Assembly: GCA_016110215.1 (NCBI GenBank)
Contig: JADWQD010000008.1
Span: forward strand, 620,001 to 684,000
Length of the DNA: 64,000 nucleotides
Direction of reading: 5' to 3'
Source: Capronia americana
Taxonomy: Eukaryota > Ascomycota > Eurotiomycetes > Chaetothyriales > Herpotrichiellaceae
The translations under genes and the position numbers were made by a program. Of the stretch, positions 10,330 to 21,038 are shown one piece after another; positions within the stretch are counted from its first letter, which is position 1, and each line of letters begins with the position of its first letter. Below the pieces are notes generated by a model that saw only the letters and a program-made list of their open reading frames with translations, did not search any database and was not told the DNA's origin.

Positions 10330-11194
10330 GGTTGGGAATGAATGGATTCTCTGTCTCTGTGTGTGGGTGTAGGTTCGATAGCGAAAGGTCTCTTCCTAGC
10401 TTCGAGGGTCTCAATCGTATATGGAGGCGTCTCTGGACGTTTGATTTTGGTCCGTCCAGTCCTCGAGGATTTGATGACTAGAACTGATATCGTGAGGATG
10501 TAATGTGAGGTCGACCCTTCACCACGGAGCAGTGGGCAAAGTACTTGCACTTCCAAATGAAAAACAGACAAGTACTCACGGACTAGGCGGCTGCTCGTGC
10601 TTCGTAGATAGAGAGGGAAGAAAAGAAAGAAAATCAATTCAGGCTTGCAACGACAAGTGCCTATGAAATATCAATTGATGGACTGCATTCGGAAGCATAG
10701 CGGCATGGAATTCCGAGATCTGTCGGAACTCCGAGGCGTCACGTGATGCATGACTCACTTGTGAGTCGCTTCCGTCGTATTGGGCTGTCCAAGTAAGAAG
10801 AGAGGGGTAGCGCCGATACAACACACGCACGACTGACAGTAGGACTCATGTATTCAATTTTGATGTCTTCAGGACGGATCCGATGAACAGCGGCATGTAC
10901 ACTTGGGGATGAGGGTGGAAAACTTTGTCAAATAAACCAAACCACGCATGTGTACACCAAAGTATGCTCTAGCCAGGGTCATGCGATGCAATTCATAATC
11001 CGTATGCAAGGGAGGCGATGCTGTTCATCGATCATGTTGTCAAAATCGCCCTGAAGATGCCCAAAAAACATTCATACATGAAAAGAATATCCTCCTGGCG
11101 TCGTATGTATGCGGACCCATGTGACGCCGATACTTTCACGCATCCCCAGTCGACATTACACACTCCTGCCTCCTAACCGGCAACTTCGATCCGC
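10330..11194. other. Intergenic region
   Basis: Promoter of the minus-strand methyltransferase plus the 3' UTR of the secreted-protein gene. The only notable element is a palindromic pair of TGACTC half-sites at 10751-10767. No gene seen. Confidence 0.55.
10751..10767. promoter_or_regulatory. Palindromic pair of AP-1/Gcn4-type TGACTC sites
   Basis: The sequence TGACTCACTTGTGAGTC is a near-perfect inverted repeat (7-bp arms, 2-bp spacer). It presents a TGACTCA core in each orientation about 420 bp upstream of the methyltransferase ATG. TGACTCA is the known binding core of Gcn4/CpcA-like bZIP factors. Function here is inferred from sequence only. Confidence 0.4.
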
Positions 11195-12486
11195 TTAGTT
11201 GAGATCACGAGCCCTCAGCGCGGGCGATGCGGCGACCGTGACGGGCGGGTTGGCCTTGTTGGTCGTGCAGTTCTGGCCGAAGGACTGGAGCCAAGCACCG
11301 TTGTCGAACTCGGCATAGTTCTTCTGGACCAGGCCATCGTCGTTGATCTCCATGTGGTTGATGCCGTTGACGGGGAAGGGGAGGGAGACGATTCTCCATC
11401 TGAAGGTGACGGTGCTGCAATCGTGCCAGATGTTAAGAACCTTAACCGTGACCTCAGGCTGGAGGACACCCTGGCCATAGTCGAAAGCGGCCTTGCTGTT
11501 GAAGGTGATAGCGCCCAGCTAGACAGACAATTAGAAACATCCAATGCGGAACGAAGTTAGCAGAAACTTACAGGGAAACCAGCCATGAAGTTGATCGAGT
11601 CGGAGATATCGATGAAATCGGGTGCGAGGGTTGCATCCGAGACGGACTGGTGATAACCACGTCCAGGGGGTGCTTGGGCGCCCGTGTACGAGGTGAATTG
11701 AAGCAGATCAACAAAGTTGTTGACCAACGTGGTGGCCAAAGCATCATCGACCTTGCAAGACGAGGCTGGCACTGAAGAGGTGGCACTGGAGGTGTCCTTG
11801 TCCTTGGTGACGGTGACGGTCGTGGCAGTGGCAACGGTAACAGTCGAGGCAGTAGCGACGGAGACTGTCGAGGTCACGGTGGTGGTAGATCCAGCGGGGC
11901 AGGTGCTGCCTGCAACAACGGTGACGGTGGTGGCACCTCCGGTCTTGGTCACAGTTGTGCCAGTCACAACCACCTTGGTGGAGGTGGTGGTGCTAGCAGC
12001 CGGGCAGGTCGAGCCAGACACAACGGTAGCTGTGGTTGTGATAGAGACTGTGGAAGCTGTGCAAGACCCAGCACCGCCAGTGGGCTTAACCCAGATGGTC
12101 TTGGTGGTGGTTGCGGGTGCGACGGTGGTTGTCTTGATCTCGGTGTAGCCGAAGCACGAGCACGCGCTGGTGTAAGCAGCATCGTCGCAAGCGCTAGCGT
12201 AGTTGGGGACCTCGTTGGGGCAGAGAGCGACGGTGGCACGCTTCCAGGTGTCCTTTCCGTGTCCGGTGATGGTCACGGTCTCGGTGACGATAGGGGTAAC
12301 TGTCGTGGCGAGGTAGCTTGAGCAGTGCGAGGCTCGGATGGCACCGTCACCCAGCGCAGCCTTGCCGGTCACAGCGGCCAAACAGGCGTTGTTCTGGCAG
12401 GAATCACCCTTGCCGCCCCAAGCGGGGTTGGCGAATGCGCCGCTGACCATAGCGGCCAGCGGCAGGACGACGGACAAGTATTGCAT
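11195..12486 (-). CDS. Secreted Ser/Thr-rich protein with C-terminal NTF2-like domain
   Basis: Two exons, 12486-11572 and 11518-11195, with a 53-nt GTAAGT intron, giving 412 aa. Residues 1-19 are a clear signal peptide (hydrophobic core VVLPLAAMVSGAFA). A Cys-containing segment follows (SCQNNACLAAV, CDDAAYTSACSCFGY), like other fungal secreted proteins. Residues about 125-265 are a Thr/Val-rich stalk with repeated units such as TVVAGSTCPA and TVTVATA, expected to be O-mannosylated. The last 145 residues (from about CKVDDALATTLVNNF) look like the fungal extracellular NTF2-like domain, with FNSKAAFDYGQGVLQPEV and HMEINDDGLV. Role: extracellular or cell wall; the ligand is unknown. Confidence 0.82.
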
Positions 12487-14356
12487 GTCGAAGGATTAAG
12501 AGTGTAGGCGTTAAGAACGAGTGGAACAGGTCAAACGACCTTGGGGAAACGAAGAGCTCTGAAAAGAGTGGACGATTGAAATCTCAATCGGAGTTGGAAG
12601 ATGGTGTAACGAGCTTGAGAGGAGTGGTGGACAGGTGGAAGAGGAAGGAGAAGAGATACTTATGCCGGCCCTGTTGTCACGACTCGCGCCTTGGTGGATC
12701 GTGGGCCATGACTTTTCTGGTGCTTCATCAACCCCAGCCAGCCACGAGGGCGGCCTGAGGGTGTGGCCCTAGAGTGGAAACAGTAAGCTAATTTCACAAG
12801 CGACACTCTAGATCGGTGAGATGGTCTGAAAAAGGAGCTGCTACCTCCTCGCCGCCGGGCCTTCCAAGGCGATGGGTCGTGATCGCATGGGTAGCGCCGA
12901 AGTATGGAGTTTGTGGAGAGGCGCCCAATGGCCGCAAGCGACCGGCAAATTGCTATTGATGTTGGATGCTAAAGTGGTGCACACATCCGGAATCCACGAC
13001 GACATGTCAGCAGTAAAAACGGGAGGATCTTTCCCTCCTGATTGTTCCTGCATAAGGAGAAGGACAACTGCCCGGTCGGTCCATGTCTCAACCTCGGGGT
13101 TTCGTCCCTGAAGTCAGCGAGGGATCCTTCCAGGAACTTGTTTCTACAGTACGGGCTCGGAATCGTCTTTCCTGGCGTGGCCGACCTCGAAAAGGGAAGA
13201 TGGGATGCCAGGGGCATACATGGTGGAGCGCATCTCAGGGGAGACTAATCGAGGCGCACCTGGCCAGTGGATTCGAGCAGCGGATGCCTCAAACAGGATG
13301 TCCACCTCGCCCAAACAGGAAACTTCGAGGCCAATCAACGCTCAAACTGCGGGGAGCGCGGCTGAAGCCCCTCAAGCCTCTTGTAGCCCCCCCGTGGCTT
13401 CAATCTCGCTGAACACGAAAGAGCGGCACGGCTTCTGTGTTCTTCTGTGCCTCGCCGGTCGCGATTGTGGCACGATGAGGACTTTCTTATACGAGGTGGC
13501 ACTCGCGTGGGCAACATGTCAGAACGTCGCCATCGGCGCCTCAAAGATAAGAGTGCGATGTAGGTCAACGCCTTGCAGCAAGTCCCTCGCACACGTACGT
13601 CAGTCGTAGTACAAGAACCCGACCGCGAATCCCCGGGTTGGATCAACGTCTTGCATCCAGGATTTAATGTGTCATCCTCCTCCTTGTTTACGCTGATCAA
13701 GAATGTTCGATTTCAGGCAGGCAAACAGCGTCTTCGGTATATTTTTGCATGGTCAGGGGCGGGGGAAATTGCACCCGGGAGAGAGCGCGGTGCCAAGCAG
13801 GGGAAGCCATGGTGTTTGGTGTGGCACTCTGAGGCTAGAACCTGGCACGCCTGGGTTTCGTCACTCGATAAATCTCGCGTTTCAGTTTGAAGTGCACTTA
13901 TCGGGCAGGTTCCTATTCCCTTTTCTGCGCATTTTCGGGAGCCTCGAAGGATCTGAGCGCGTGTTCCGCCGTCAGCTTGAATGCAAAGTAAATTGAGGAC
14001 AGCTGGTGAAGGCGATGTTGGATTTTGGATCTTACCCATTACTCTGTCCCATTACGATGGACAGCAACTGGGTAGAACATCAAGCAGCGGCTAGCGAAAA
14101 AGCCAAGATCTCTTAGCAACCAATCAGCAGTCGCAGTACGCTCCTGCCCAGATCTACCGCCGCACTTCTGTCTCTTCGCAATTTCCGACATCTAGAAACG
14201 TGCAACTGGGCAAGCAATTTTCCTTCTTCCTGCGCCTGAGGCTATGAGGCCTGCTTGTCTAGAACGGCTGCGTCCAAAATTAGATCCTTCCGAGAAGGTC
14301 ATCACTCTTCCGCTACGTCATATGAACCCCTTGTCGGATCCCACAACAAATATCAG
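12487..14356. other. Intergenic region, divergent promoters
   Basis: 1.87 kb between the secreted-protein gene (minus) and the Methyltransf_16 gene (plus). Several frames of 80-130 codons exist on both strands but lack motifs, plausible splice partners or a consistent reading frame. I see no gene here. Confidence 0.5.
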
Positions 14357-15446
14357 ATGAACACCCCGGCCGAAAACGATCCTCCTGAGCAGGACTCTGA
14401 CGCGGTGGACTCGGTGATGCATGGTAGGTCCGTTGGAAGGATCCTTGTCACATTTCTCATTTCTCAATTCCAACCCGGATTATGCAGTGCATGATTTACC
14501 GCAGCTCTATCAAAAACCATCAGCCCCAGCTCTCCTGGATGCATTGGAATTGTTATTGTTCAGGCCGACTACTTTCTCGGGCACAGCCAGACGGGGCTCT
14601 GCCCGTCCTAAGGTCGCAGAGCAGGGTGTACCGAGGTATCTCACTTCCATTGTCTCCTCCAGCCTGGGTTGGATCGAAGATGAAGACGCAAAAGAGTCGA
14701 TATGGAGTGCCGCAAGTGCCCGGCTGAGCGAACGGTCAGGGAGGAACGCAATGCCTGCCATGACTCGATCGTTCATCATCAGCGAGGATCTTGTGATTCA
14801 ACTACACGAGCCTACTCTTACAGAAGACAATCTTGGACTCAAGACATGGACGTCATCGCTCTTGCTGTCGCGGCGCCTTCACGTACTGCGCAGGCTGATT
14901 CCCGGCAGAGCAGAACGGGTGTTAGAGTTGGGTGCTGGGACTGGTCTAGTGGGCATATCCGCCGCTTGCATCTGGAAGGCACACGTACTTTTGACTGACT
15001 TGCCGGAAATCGTCCCGAATCTTCAGCAGAATCTTGGACAGAACGAAGAGTTGGTTCGGAAACATCAAGGAAGTGTCGAGTCACGAGCACTGGACTGGGC
15101 GGATCAGACAGACAGACCGTTAAACGAACAAGTCAGGTTCGATGTTATTCTTGCGGCGGATCCTATCTATTCCCCTGAGCATCCGAAAATGCTTGTCAGC
15201 ACCGTCCGTCGCTGGATCCGCTGGGAGGCTGACGCTAGGTTTATCGTCGAACTCCCCCTCAGAGATAGATATGCTGAGGAGAGGCAGGCCTTGCGGAATA
15301 TCCTAGGGGAGGCGGACTTCAGCATGGTCACTGAAGGGACAGATGTTGGACACGATGACTGGCGTGGCCGAGATGGCAGTCCGGCAGAGGTGACTTGCTG
15401 GTGGAGCATATGGAAACCGAACGTTCCACTCTTGGAACCTCTGTGA
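14357..15446 (+). CDS. Methyltransf_16 family protein (putative protein-lysine methyltransferase)
   Basis: Two exons, 14357-14423 and 14488-15446, with a 64-nt intron, giving 341 aa. The tiny first exon supplies an acidic N-terminus and joins in frame as MHVHDLPQLYQ. The catalytic domain begins near residue 120. It has motif I VLELGAGTGLVG (about 167-178), an acidic post-I (LLTDLPEIVPNLQQN) and DVILAADPIYSPEHPKML, the arrangement of the yeast Efm2/Rrg1 and human METTL21/FAM86 enzymes, which methylate lysines on elongation factors and chaperones. The N-terminal LYQKPSAPALLDALELLLF segment is most like the Efm2/Rrg1-type fungal group, but the exact substrate cannot be assigned. Confidence 0.85.
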
Positions 15447-15726
15447 TGTTGTTGTTCCTGTGGCCGCCTTTAGGCTAGATTCGTCCCTTGAAGTGCTCCT
15501 GGGTAGCCGTTGCTATGCCCTGCCATCTCGGCGCTGGCTCATGAAGTGCGTCGTATCCTGGTATTTTGTTCTTCCGCCACCTTTATTTCCACCGACTTAT
15601 CATGAAGTCTACTGCAAGCAACCCCACCCAGCAATCCCAATGCCCAGTGTAATGTTCGAGGAGCAACCAACCAACGCCATGCCGAGTCGCAGTCGCAGAT
15701 TTGCCGTCATCTTCAAGCAATGACAA

Positions 15727-16072
15727 TCACTGAGCTCTGTTCTGTCGTCGCTCCGCAGGATCGTATTGTAGCAATTTCTCAATCAAATCGACGTGTGTCA
15801 TCAGCATGCGACGACAGCAATATCGCTTCGCCCCAACTTGGTCCATTGCTTCACTGTGCTATTTGTCAGAATCTTGGCCAGGCGGAGAGGAGCGAGGCTG
15901 GCCCTACCCGTCTGAAACTCCATCTTGGAGCAACTTCGTATACTTCTCCCAGAGGTCCGCAATGACCTGGTAGAAATATCTTGTTAGTTGCCGCCTCATG
16001 CCACTACGCGCTAGGTTTTGGTTGACGTGAACATACCTTTCCGCAGGAAAAACACCGAATTGGAATGATCAT
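15727..16072 (-). CDS. RPB10: RNA polymerase I/II/III shared subunit ABC10-beta (Rpb10)
   Basis: Three very small exons: 16072-16037 (36 nt), 15966-15908 (59 nt) and 15853-15727 (127 nt), giving 73 aa. Exon 1 encodes MIIPIRCFSCGK and exon 3 encodes AKRYCCRRMLMTHVDLIEKLL, both diagnostic of Rpb10. The zinc ligands are CxxC in exon 1 and the adjacent CC in exon 3. Donors GTATGT and GTAGGG and branch points CTAAC and CTGAC are present. The protein is a structural subunit common to the three nuclear RNA polymerases, in the nucleus and nucleolus. No single exon is long enough to stand out as an open frame. It diverges from NAN1 with only 255 bp between the two ATGs. Confidence 0.95.
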
Positions 16073-16327
16073 CTTGAGTAGACGAGCTATAGACGAAGGC
16101 AGCGGAAGGACAATAATGCTGGCTGGGTACGGAGGCGATCCTGTTGTCGCTCGTGAAGGAGACGATCGCAAACACCGAATAAATTCTTTCTCCGCAGCGC
16201 AGTTATCAGCACGTGACCGTGACCCGGCCGACCTGCCTTCTCAAGTGCGGAGAAAAAAGTTTCTGAAGTGCATTTCGAACGATCGCCAGCCTACGTCGGC
16301 GAGCTTGGAAAGGCTCTATCACCCAAC
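16073..16327. promoter_or_regulatory. Compact divergent promoter of RPB10 and NAN1
   Basis: Only 255 bp separate the two start codons. Both genes serve transcription and ribosome production, so shared growth control is likely. The segment contains CACGTGACC at about 16210-16218, a CACGTG E-box-like core. Confidence 0.5.
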
Positions 16328-19300
16328 ATGTCGCCGTCCGGAAAGCGTGATGCGGTGACTGCCTTTGACGGTACGACTGACGGTACTCCTCATCCGGTAA
16401 AGAGGCGCAGAAACCAAAAAACCCCGAAGAAACAGGAAGAAAATGCGCGAGCGCTTGTCCAAGAGGGCATACCTCCTGCAGTGCAAGAAGTCAATCAGGA
16501 GCCGCAGAAGACAATTGAAACTAGCCTGAGCAAAAACACCGAGCAGTCCATACCTCCCATACCCGAGGACATACTACCTCTAGCCGCTCACACGGACAAT
16601 GTCACGCCGAAAAGATCGAAGACGAAGTCGCAACCAGCCATAAGGACACCTCTAAAGGTATCGAATCCTCGACAAAGAGCAGAAAAGTCGACTAAAAGAC
16701 TGAGGGAACCCAATGAGTTGCTCAACACGAAAGGGAACGTCGATGCCGCGAGCAGATTGATGCAATCACCTAAACAAGTCCGTGGGAAGCAGGTGGGAGA
16801 GTCGACACAACTGGTGTCCAGACGAGCAAGAAGCAACAAGAAAAAGCTCAAACCGGTGGAGACTTCACAGCATGATACGCCACGGAAGCCCGAAGTCAAC
16901 GAAAACGGATGGTCGGTTGCGCCTACCAGTGGCGGCACGTTCATCGACCAAGATCCTGTCCTGACAGACGACGAGGAGCACCTGATTCTGCCAACAGACT
17001 CGGAGATTCAAGTTTATTCTACCAAAACGTCCCTCCGCGTCCGCAGTCTCCGAGTTAACTCAAAATCGACTATCATGAGTTGCGCTATTTCAACAAGTGA
17101 CCGGGATAGATTGTACGTCTCCTGTTCGGACGGACAGATCTCTCTATGGGACTGGACTAGTGGCACAAGTATAGCCAAGTTCAACGGTGGCAAATGTGTG
17201 CGCCAAATTATCCCTTTGCAGTCTCAGGAGGCAAATGAAGCAATCTTACTCCTCCAAGACGATGGCATAGGGTCCAGCAACCTCGTTATCTATCTTGCCA
17301 ATATGTCAGGGAGAAAGTTCACCGAGAAGGAGACGGTCCTTCGAGGATCCGCCCTGTCCCCGTGCGTGAGATCCTATGGTCAGGGACGTGTTCTAGTCGC
17401 GTGCACCGCCGACAAGCTCCTAGTTGGGCAATCACAACTTGTAGAGGGAGGAAAGCTGGAGTTCTCTTACACCTGGCGAGAAATCGTCGTCCCAGGACAG
17501 ATCACGAGTTTGGACGCGCAACTCAACTCGGGCAACTCCAAGACATCTCGAAAGGTACCCTACCTTGATGTGGTTGTCGGTCTGGACGACGGAGCCTTGA
17601 TGCACTACGAAGACATTCTCTTCAAGCTCATCGGGAAAGAGAAGAAGAACAAGACAAGTGCCGGAGATATCACCGCCCGGAAGCTTCATTGGCACAGGAC
17701 GGCCGTCAACACTGTGAAATGGTCCCGCGATGGGAATTATATCATCTCGGGGGGTGACGAGACTGTCCTCGTCATCTGGCAGTTGGACTCGAACCAGAAA
17801 CAGTTCCTACCACATCTGTCCACACCCATCCTCAACCTCACCGTCTCCGCCGTTGGATCAGCCTACGCTCTCCGCCTTGCTGATAACTCGGTGATGATTC
17901 TCTCAACAGCGGACCTGCTACCGTCTACGAACGTCACCGGCCTTGCACTGGGACAGCCGTCTCAAAGGTCCTCCACTTTGCTTCTCCATCCGCGTACGAC
18001 TAATCGTCTCCTCGCCGCCGTCCCTTGTGATTCCTTCCACAATAAACCCTCTAACTTCCTGCAAATCTACGACATCGACACCTCTCTGCAGTTGACCCGC
18101 CAAGCCCTGGCTCGAAACATGATCACTGCCTCTAATGTGGCGCCAACCGGTCACCCAGTCAGGGAGCCCAGCGTTACATACATGGATCTCAGCCATGATG
18201 GGAAATGGCTCGCCACGATTGACCAGTGGACACCTCATGAACAAGACCTGGACGCCATGTATGTGAGCTCCGATGACGAGACCCTCCGTGGCAGAGGGAC
18301 AGAGACGTGTCTGCGCCTCTGGCTGTGGAATGAATCCTCCGACAATTTCGAACAAGTCACTCGAATCGACGAACCTCATAAGCCGGGACCCAACGCCGTG
18401 CTCGATTTACGCTTTAACCCCACGAGACTTGAACTCGCGACAACTGGAGCAGATGCAACCGTCTGTATCTGGACTGCAAAACCACGCCGTAGAGACGGCG
18501 TCCCCGTGCGCAACAGTGCGAATGACCAGCTATATACGTGGACGAGTTCACAAGTCATCCACCGCGACGACAACGCCTTGCCCAATGATGGAACCGCAAC
18601 GTCCGCGGCACTCGCTTACGCCGACGATGGTTCTGTTATCGCCGCTTCCTGGTCATTTCCCACACCGCCTGCACACTCTGATACACAGTCCTTAGCTCGT
18701 CCACGCTTCGTCCACCTTATCGACCCCTCATCCGGGAACATTGCGTTGTCTATCCCCTCACTCTTGTCGGATGGGCACGCAAAACTCCTCTTCCACGGAC
18801 GATATCTCCTCGCTTTATCATCGAGACTTAGTATCTTCGACACCATTCCGTGTCGGGAAGTTCCTTGCCCACTCCGGCTTGAAGATGCATACACTCCACG
18901 AATGAGTAACGCGCCGATGTTTCTGGTCCGAAACAAATTCGATGGATCCGTTGCAGTTGGGATGGGAAAGAGCGATGGGTCTCGAGGATGTAAAGTTTCC
19001 GTGCTGAATTTCAACGACACCACTGCCAGTAGAGGGTCTGCAAGTGCAGAGGCAGGGGTGGGAGTGAGCGTGAAACTCGTGTATCAAAAGCAATTCGCGG
19101 GGATTCTGAAAGGATTGCTCGCCTTGACCACCGGACCCGGGTTCTTGATGATTGATGAACGCAATCAGACAAGGGTGTTGAGACAGAGTGGCACGGCAAA
19201 GGGAGCAATGGCGACTTCGGGTGTGATTGTAAGAGGACTGGGGGGAGCCGAGCCCGAGGAGGTCACAAGGAGCTTGGACTCGGTTTTCGGTCGCCGGCCC

Positions 19301-19528
19301 GCTTCAGTTACGCAGGGAGAGAACAGAGCCGTCATCGACGGCACAAATGCTGCGAGGGGCCTCTTGGCGAGACCAGGGGAGGAGAAGGCGACGGACATGC
19401 AGATGCAGATGCAGACAGAGACTGCAGCAGGGGGGTTGAATGGCGTATTGCAATTCGCCTCGTCAGCCATGGCGCCCAGTCCGGCGGAGCTATTTCAGCG
19501 TGTCGTCAGTGTCATGGCACGGGGATGA
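16328..19528 (+). CDS. NAN1: U3 snoRNP (t-UTP) WD40 protein Nan1/Utp17
   Basis: A single long exon, 1066 aa from the MSPSGKRDA methionine. The frame opens 20 codons earlier, but that start is in the shared promoter and less likely. Residues 1-210 are basic and polar with nuclear-localisation-like clusters (VKRRRNQKTPKK). WD40 repeats follow in two propellers, for example TVKWSRDGNYIISGGDETVLVIWQL (about 460-485) and DLRFNPTRLELATTGADATVCIW (about 700-725). The order and size match Nan1/Utp17 (WDR75), which binds nascent 35S pre-rRNA as part of the t-UTP subcomplex of the small-subunit processome in the nucleolus. A Met-Gln run near the C-terminus comes from a CAGATG microrepeat. Confidence 0.88.
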   Translation: MSPSGKRDAVTAFDGTTDGTPHPVKRRRNQKTPKKQEENARALVQEGIPPAVQEVNQEPQKTIETSLSKNTEQSIPPIPEDILPLAAHTDNVTPKRSKTKSQPAIRTPLKVSNPRQRAEKSTKRLREPNELLNTKGNVDAASRLMQSPKQVRGKQVGESTQLVSRRARSNKKKLKPVETSQHDTPRKPEVNENGWSVAPTSGGTFIDQDPVLTDDEEHLILPTDSEIQVYSTKTSLRVRSLRVNSKSTIMSCAISTSDRDRLYVSCSDGQISLWDWTSGTSIAKFNGGKCVRQIIPLQSQEANEAILLLQDDGIGSSNLVIYLANMSGRKFTEKETVLRGSALSPCVRSYGQGRVLVACTADKLLVGQSQLVEGGKLEFSYTWREIVVPGQITSLDAQLNSGNSKTSRKVPYLDVVVGLDDGALMHYEDILFKLIGKEKKNKTSAGDITARKLHWHRTAVNTVKWSRDGNYIISGGDETVLVIWQLDSNQKQFLPHLSTPILNLTVSAVGSAYALRLADNSVMILSTADLLPSTNVTGLALGQPSQRSSTLLLHPRTTNRLLAAVPCDSFHNKPSNFLQIYDIDTSLQLTRQALARNMITASNVAPTGHPVREPSVTYMDLSHDGKWLATIDQWTPHEQDLDAMYVSSDDETLRGRGTETCLRLWLWNESSDNFEQVTRIDEPHKPGPNAVLDLRFNPTRLELATTGADATVCIWTAKPRRRDGVPVRNSANDQLYTWTSSQVIHRDDNALPNDGTATSAALAYADDGSVIAASWSFPTPPAHSDTQSLARPRFVHLIDPSSGNIALSIPSLLSDGHAKLLFHGRYLLALSSRLSIFDTIPCREVPCPLRLEDAYTPRMSNAPMFLVRNKFDGSVAVGMGKSDGSRGCKVSVLNFNDTTASRGSASAEAGVGVSVKLVYQKQFAGILKGLLALTTGPGFLMIDERNQTRVLRQSGTAKGAMATSGVIVRGLGGAEPEEVTRSLDSVFGRRPASVTQGENRAVIDGTNAARGLLARPGEEKATDMQMQMQTETAAGGLNGVLQFASSAMAPSPAELFQRVVSVMARG

Positions 19529-20717
19529 GTATGTACAGTGGGCGTCAGAACGACCTGTTGCAATTCTTTCCTTGTTGAGCGATCAAATCAAACATTGAGT
19601 ATGAGTGCCGAAGTCTCCAAGTGAGCGTCGTGAGATGTGGACAGTAATAGTAGAGTGTAATGAGTGAGCGAGTGCAGCATCATACTGTACGTGTCCACTC
19701 TGCCCTCGAATCTCGTCCCCTCCCGGTCAACGAGGGTGGAGTGGCCGGGTGGGCGAGGGAAGGACCTCCTACTCTGTACTGTTGCAGAGTCCTCGTATAT
19801 AGATAGATATGATGTTATAGCGGGGATCTTACATGCATCTCGGCAGTCGATGTGTTCGCGAGTCTGCGAGTCCGCACAGTCCAGGTTATGCGTTCAAGGT
19901 GCGGAAGTACTGTACTGTAGACGAAGACTGTGACGGGACAGATAGATAGATCCTTAAGAGTCAAAGTGAGTCTGACTACCTACTAGGTAGTCGATATACG
20001 TTACCATTGTGTAGATACTGCGTAGACACCAAGAGACATTCAGCAGTTTCTGCTGAATGTTGTATGCTGTACGTTGTATACGAGACTCTCGCTCGTGCAG
20101 TACAGTACAGGACAGTGCCCGTACCTATGTACCTAGGTATGTCCCAAGGCCACGCGCCAAGCAAAGTGAGATGCGTAATCCTGTAAGGCGGAACCGTCAG
20201 TCATTCCTCCTCATCCTCATCCTCATCTTCTGTTGTCCCGGCCGGATTGAAGATCAGGGTTACCACACCTCAGTGAGACCGGGCTGCCGGGAAAAAGGTC
20301 CTGAACAAAGGGACGCGCGAACGGTCTTCCGCAATGGAAAAGGACTGGGGTCTGTTTTTTGTCTCCGTGTCTGTATGTATCTGTAGTATGTAGTGTGTAG
20401 TATGTATATTTCCTTTTGCAGTGCGGTGGAGATTTGATAGGCTCATCACCCGCTGGCTGACTTCTGACTACTGTAACAAACCGCTGACATGTTACATGTT
20501 ACATGTGATATGTGATATGTGATATGTGATATATGACATATGATATACTCATGGCCTCTAAGCTGCCTGTTATGTATGTGAGGTGAGGGCCTTCTCTCGC
20601 GGTAAAGCACAGCACAGCACAGAGATATACCCGCAGCACAGCAGAGCACAATATCAAGACCCTCGTCACGGGCGTCATAATCCTCCATCCACAGGAATCG
20701 AAGAGATCACGCCCACA
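19529..20717. other. Intergenic region with microsatellites
   Basis: 1.2 kb without a gene. It carries GTAC/TAC-rich palindromic sequence (about 20060-20140), an AT-rich TGATATG microsatellite and an AGCACAGCAC run (about 20607-20650) just upstream of the EthD gene. Confidence 0.6.
20488..20547. repeat. TGATATG/ACATGTT microsatellite
   Basis: Two to three ACATGTT units pass into at least four TGATATG units and then a degenerate tail. It sits about 170 bp upstream of the EthD ATG and could influence promoter architecture. Confidence 0.85.
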
Positions 20718-21038
20718 ATGGTCTTCACCGCAACAGTCCTCTATCCCGCCGAAGCGGATCTCGAGTTCGATCTGTCGTACTACATGAACAACCACATACC
20801 CCTCGTCGTCGAGACATGGACACCCCACGGCCTCAAAGACTGGAAGGTAATTGAATTCGTTCCAGGGCCGGACGGCAGTAAGCCATACTGCATCGGCGCC
20901 GTATTGACCTGGGACTCGGCCGACAGTGTCAAGGCCGCGCTGGAAGGCGACGCGGGCAAGATTGTGCTGGAAGATCTGCCGCACTTCAGCAACAAGACGC
21001 CGCTATTCTTGCTTGGGGACGTTCTTGGGACGTCGTGA
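20718..21038 (+). CDS. EthD-domain protein (dimeric alpha/beta barrel)
   Basis: A single exon of 106 aa from ATG 20718. It begins MVFTATVLYPAEADLEFDLSYYMNNHIPLV, the EthD-like pattern with a conserved xYYxxxHxPLV helix. It ends with KTPLFLLGDVLG after a QxG-type strand (IVLEDLPHFSNKTP). EthD-like proteins are small dimeric ferredoxin-fold barrels. Some support alkyl-ether degradation or catalyse polyketide steps, but most fungal members are uncharacterised. No targeting signal. No pathway neighbours are visible, so no role is assigned. Confidence 0.88.
   Translation: MVFTATVLYPAEADLEFDLSYYMNNHIPLVVETWTPHGLKDWKVIEFVPGPDGSKPYCIGAVLTWDSADSVKAALEGDAGKIVLEDLPHFSNKTPLFLLGDVLGTS

Noticed and set aside
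11717..12148. Val/Thr-rich plus-strand frame
   Set aside because: Antisense of the Thr/Val repeat stalk of the secreted protein; its low-complexity composition mirrors the repeat.
13083..14039. Several 100-130 codon frames between the secreted protein and the Methyltransf_16 gene
   Set aside because: No motif, no start context and no splice partners; treated as promoter DNA.
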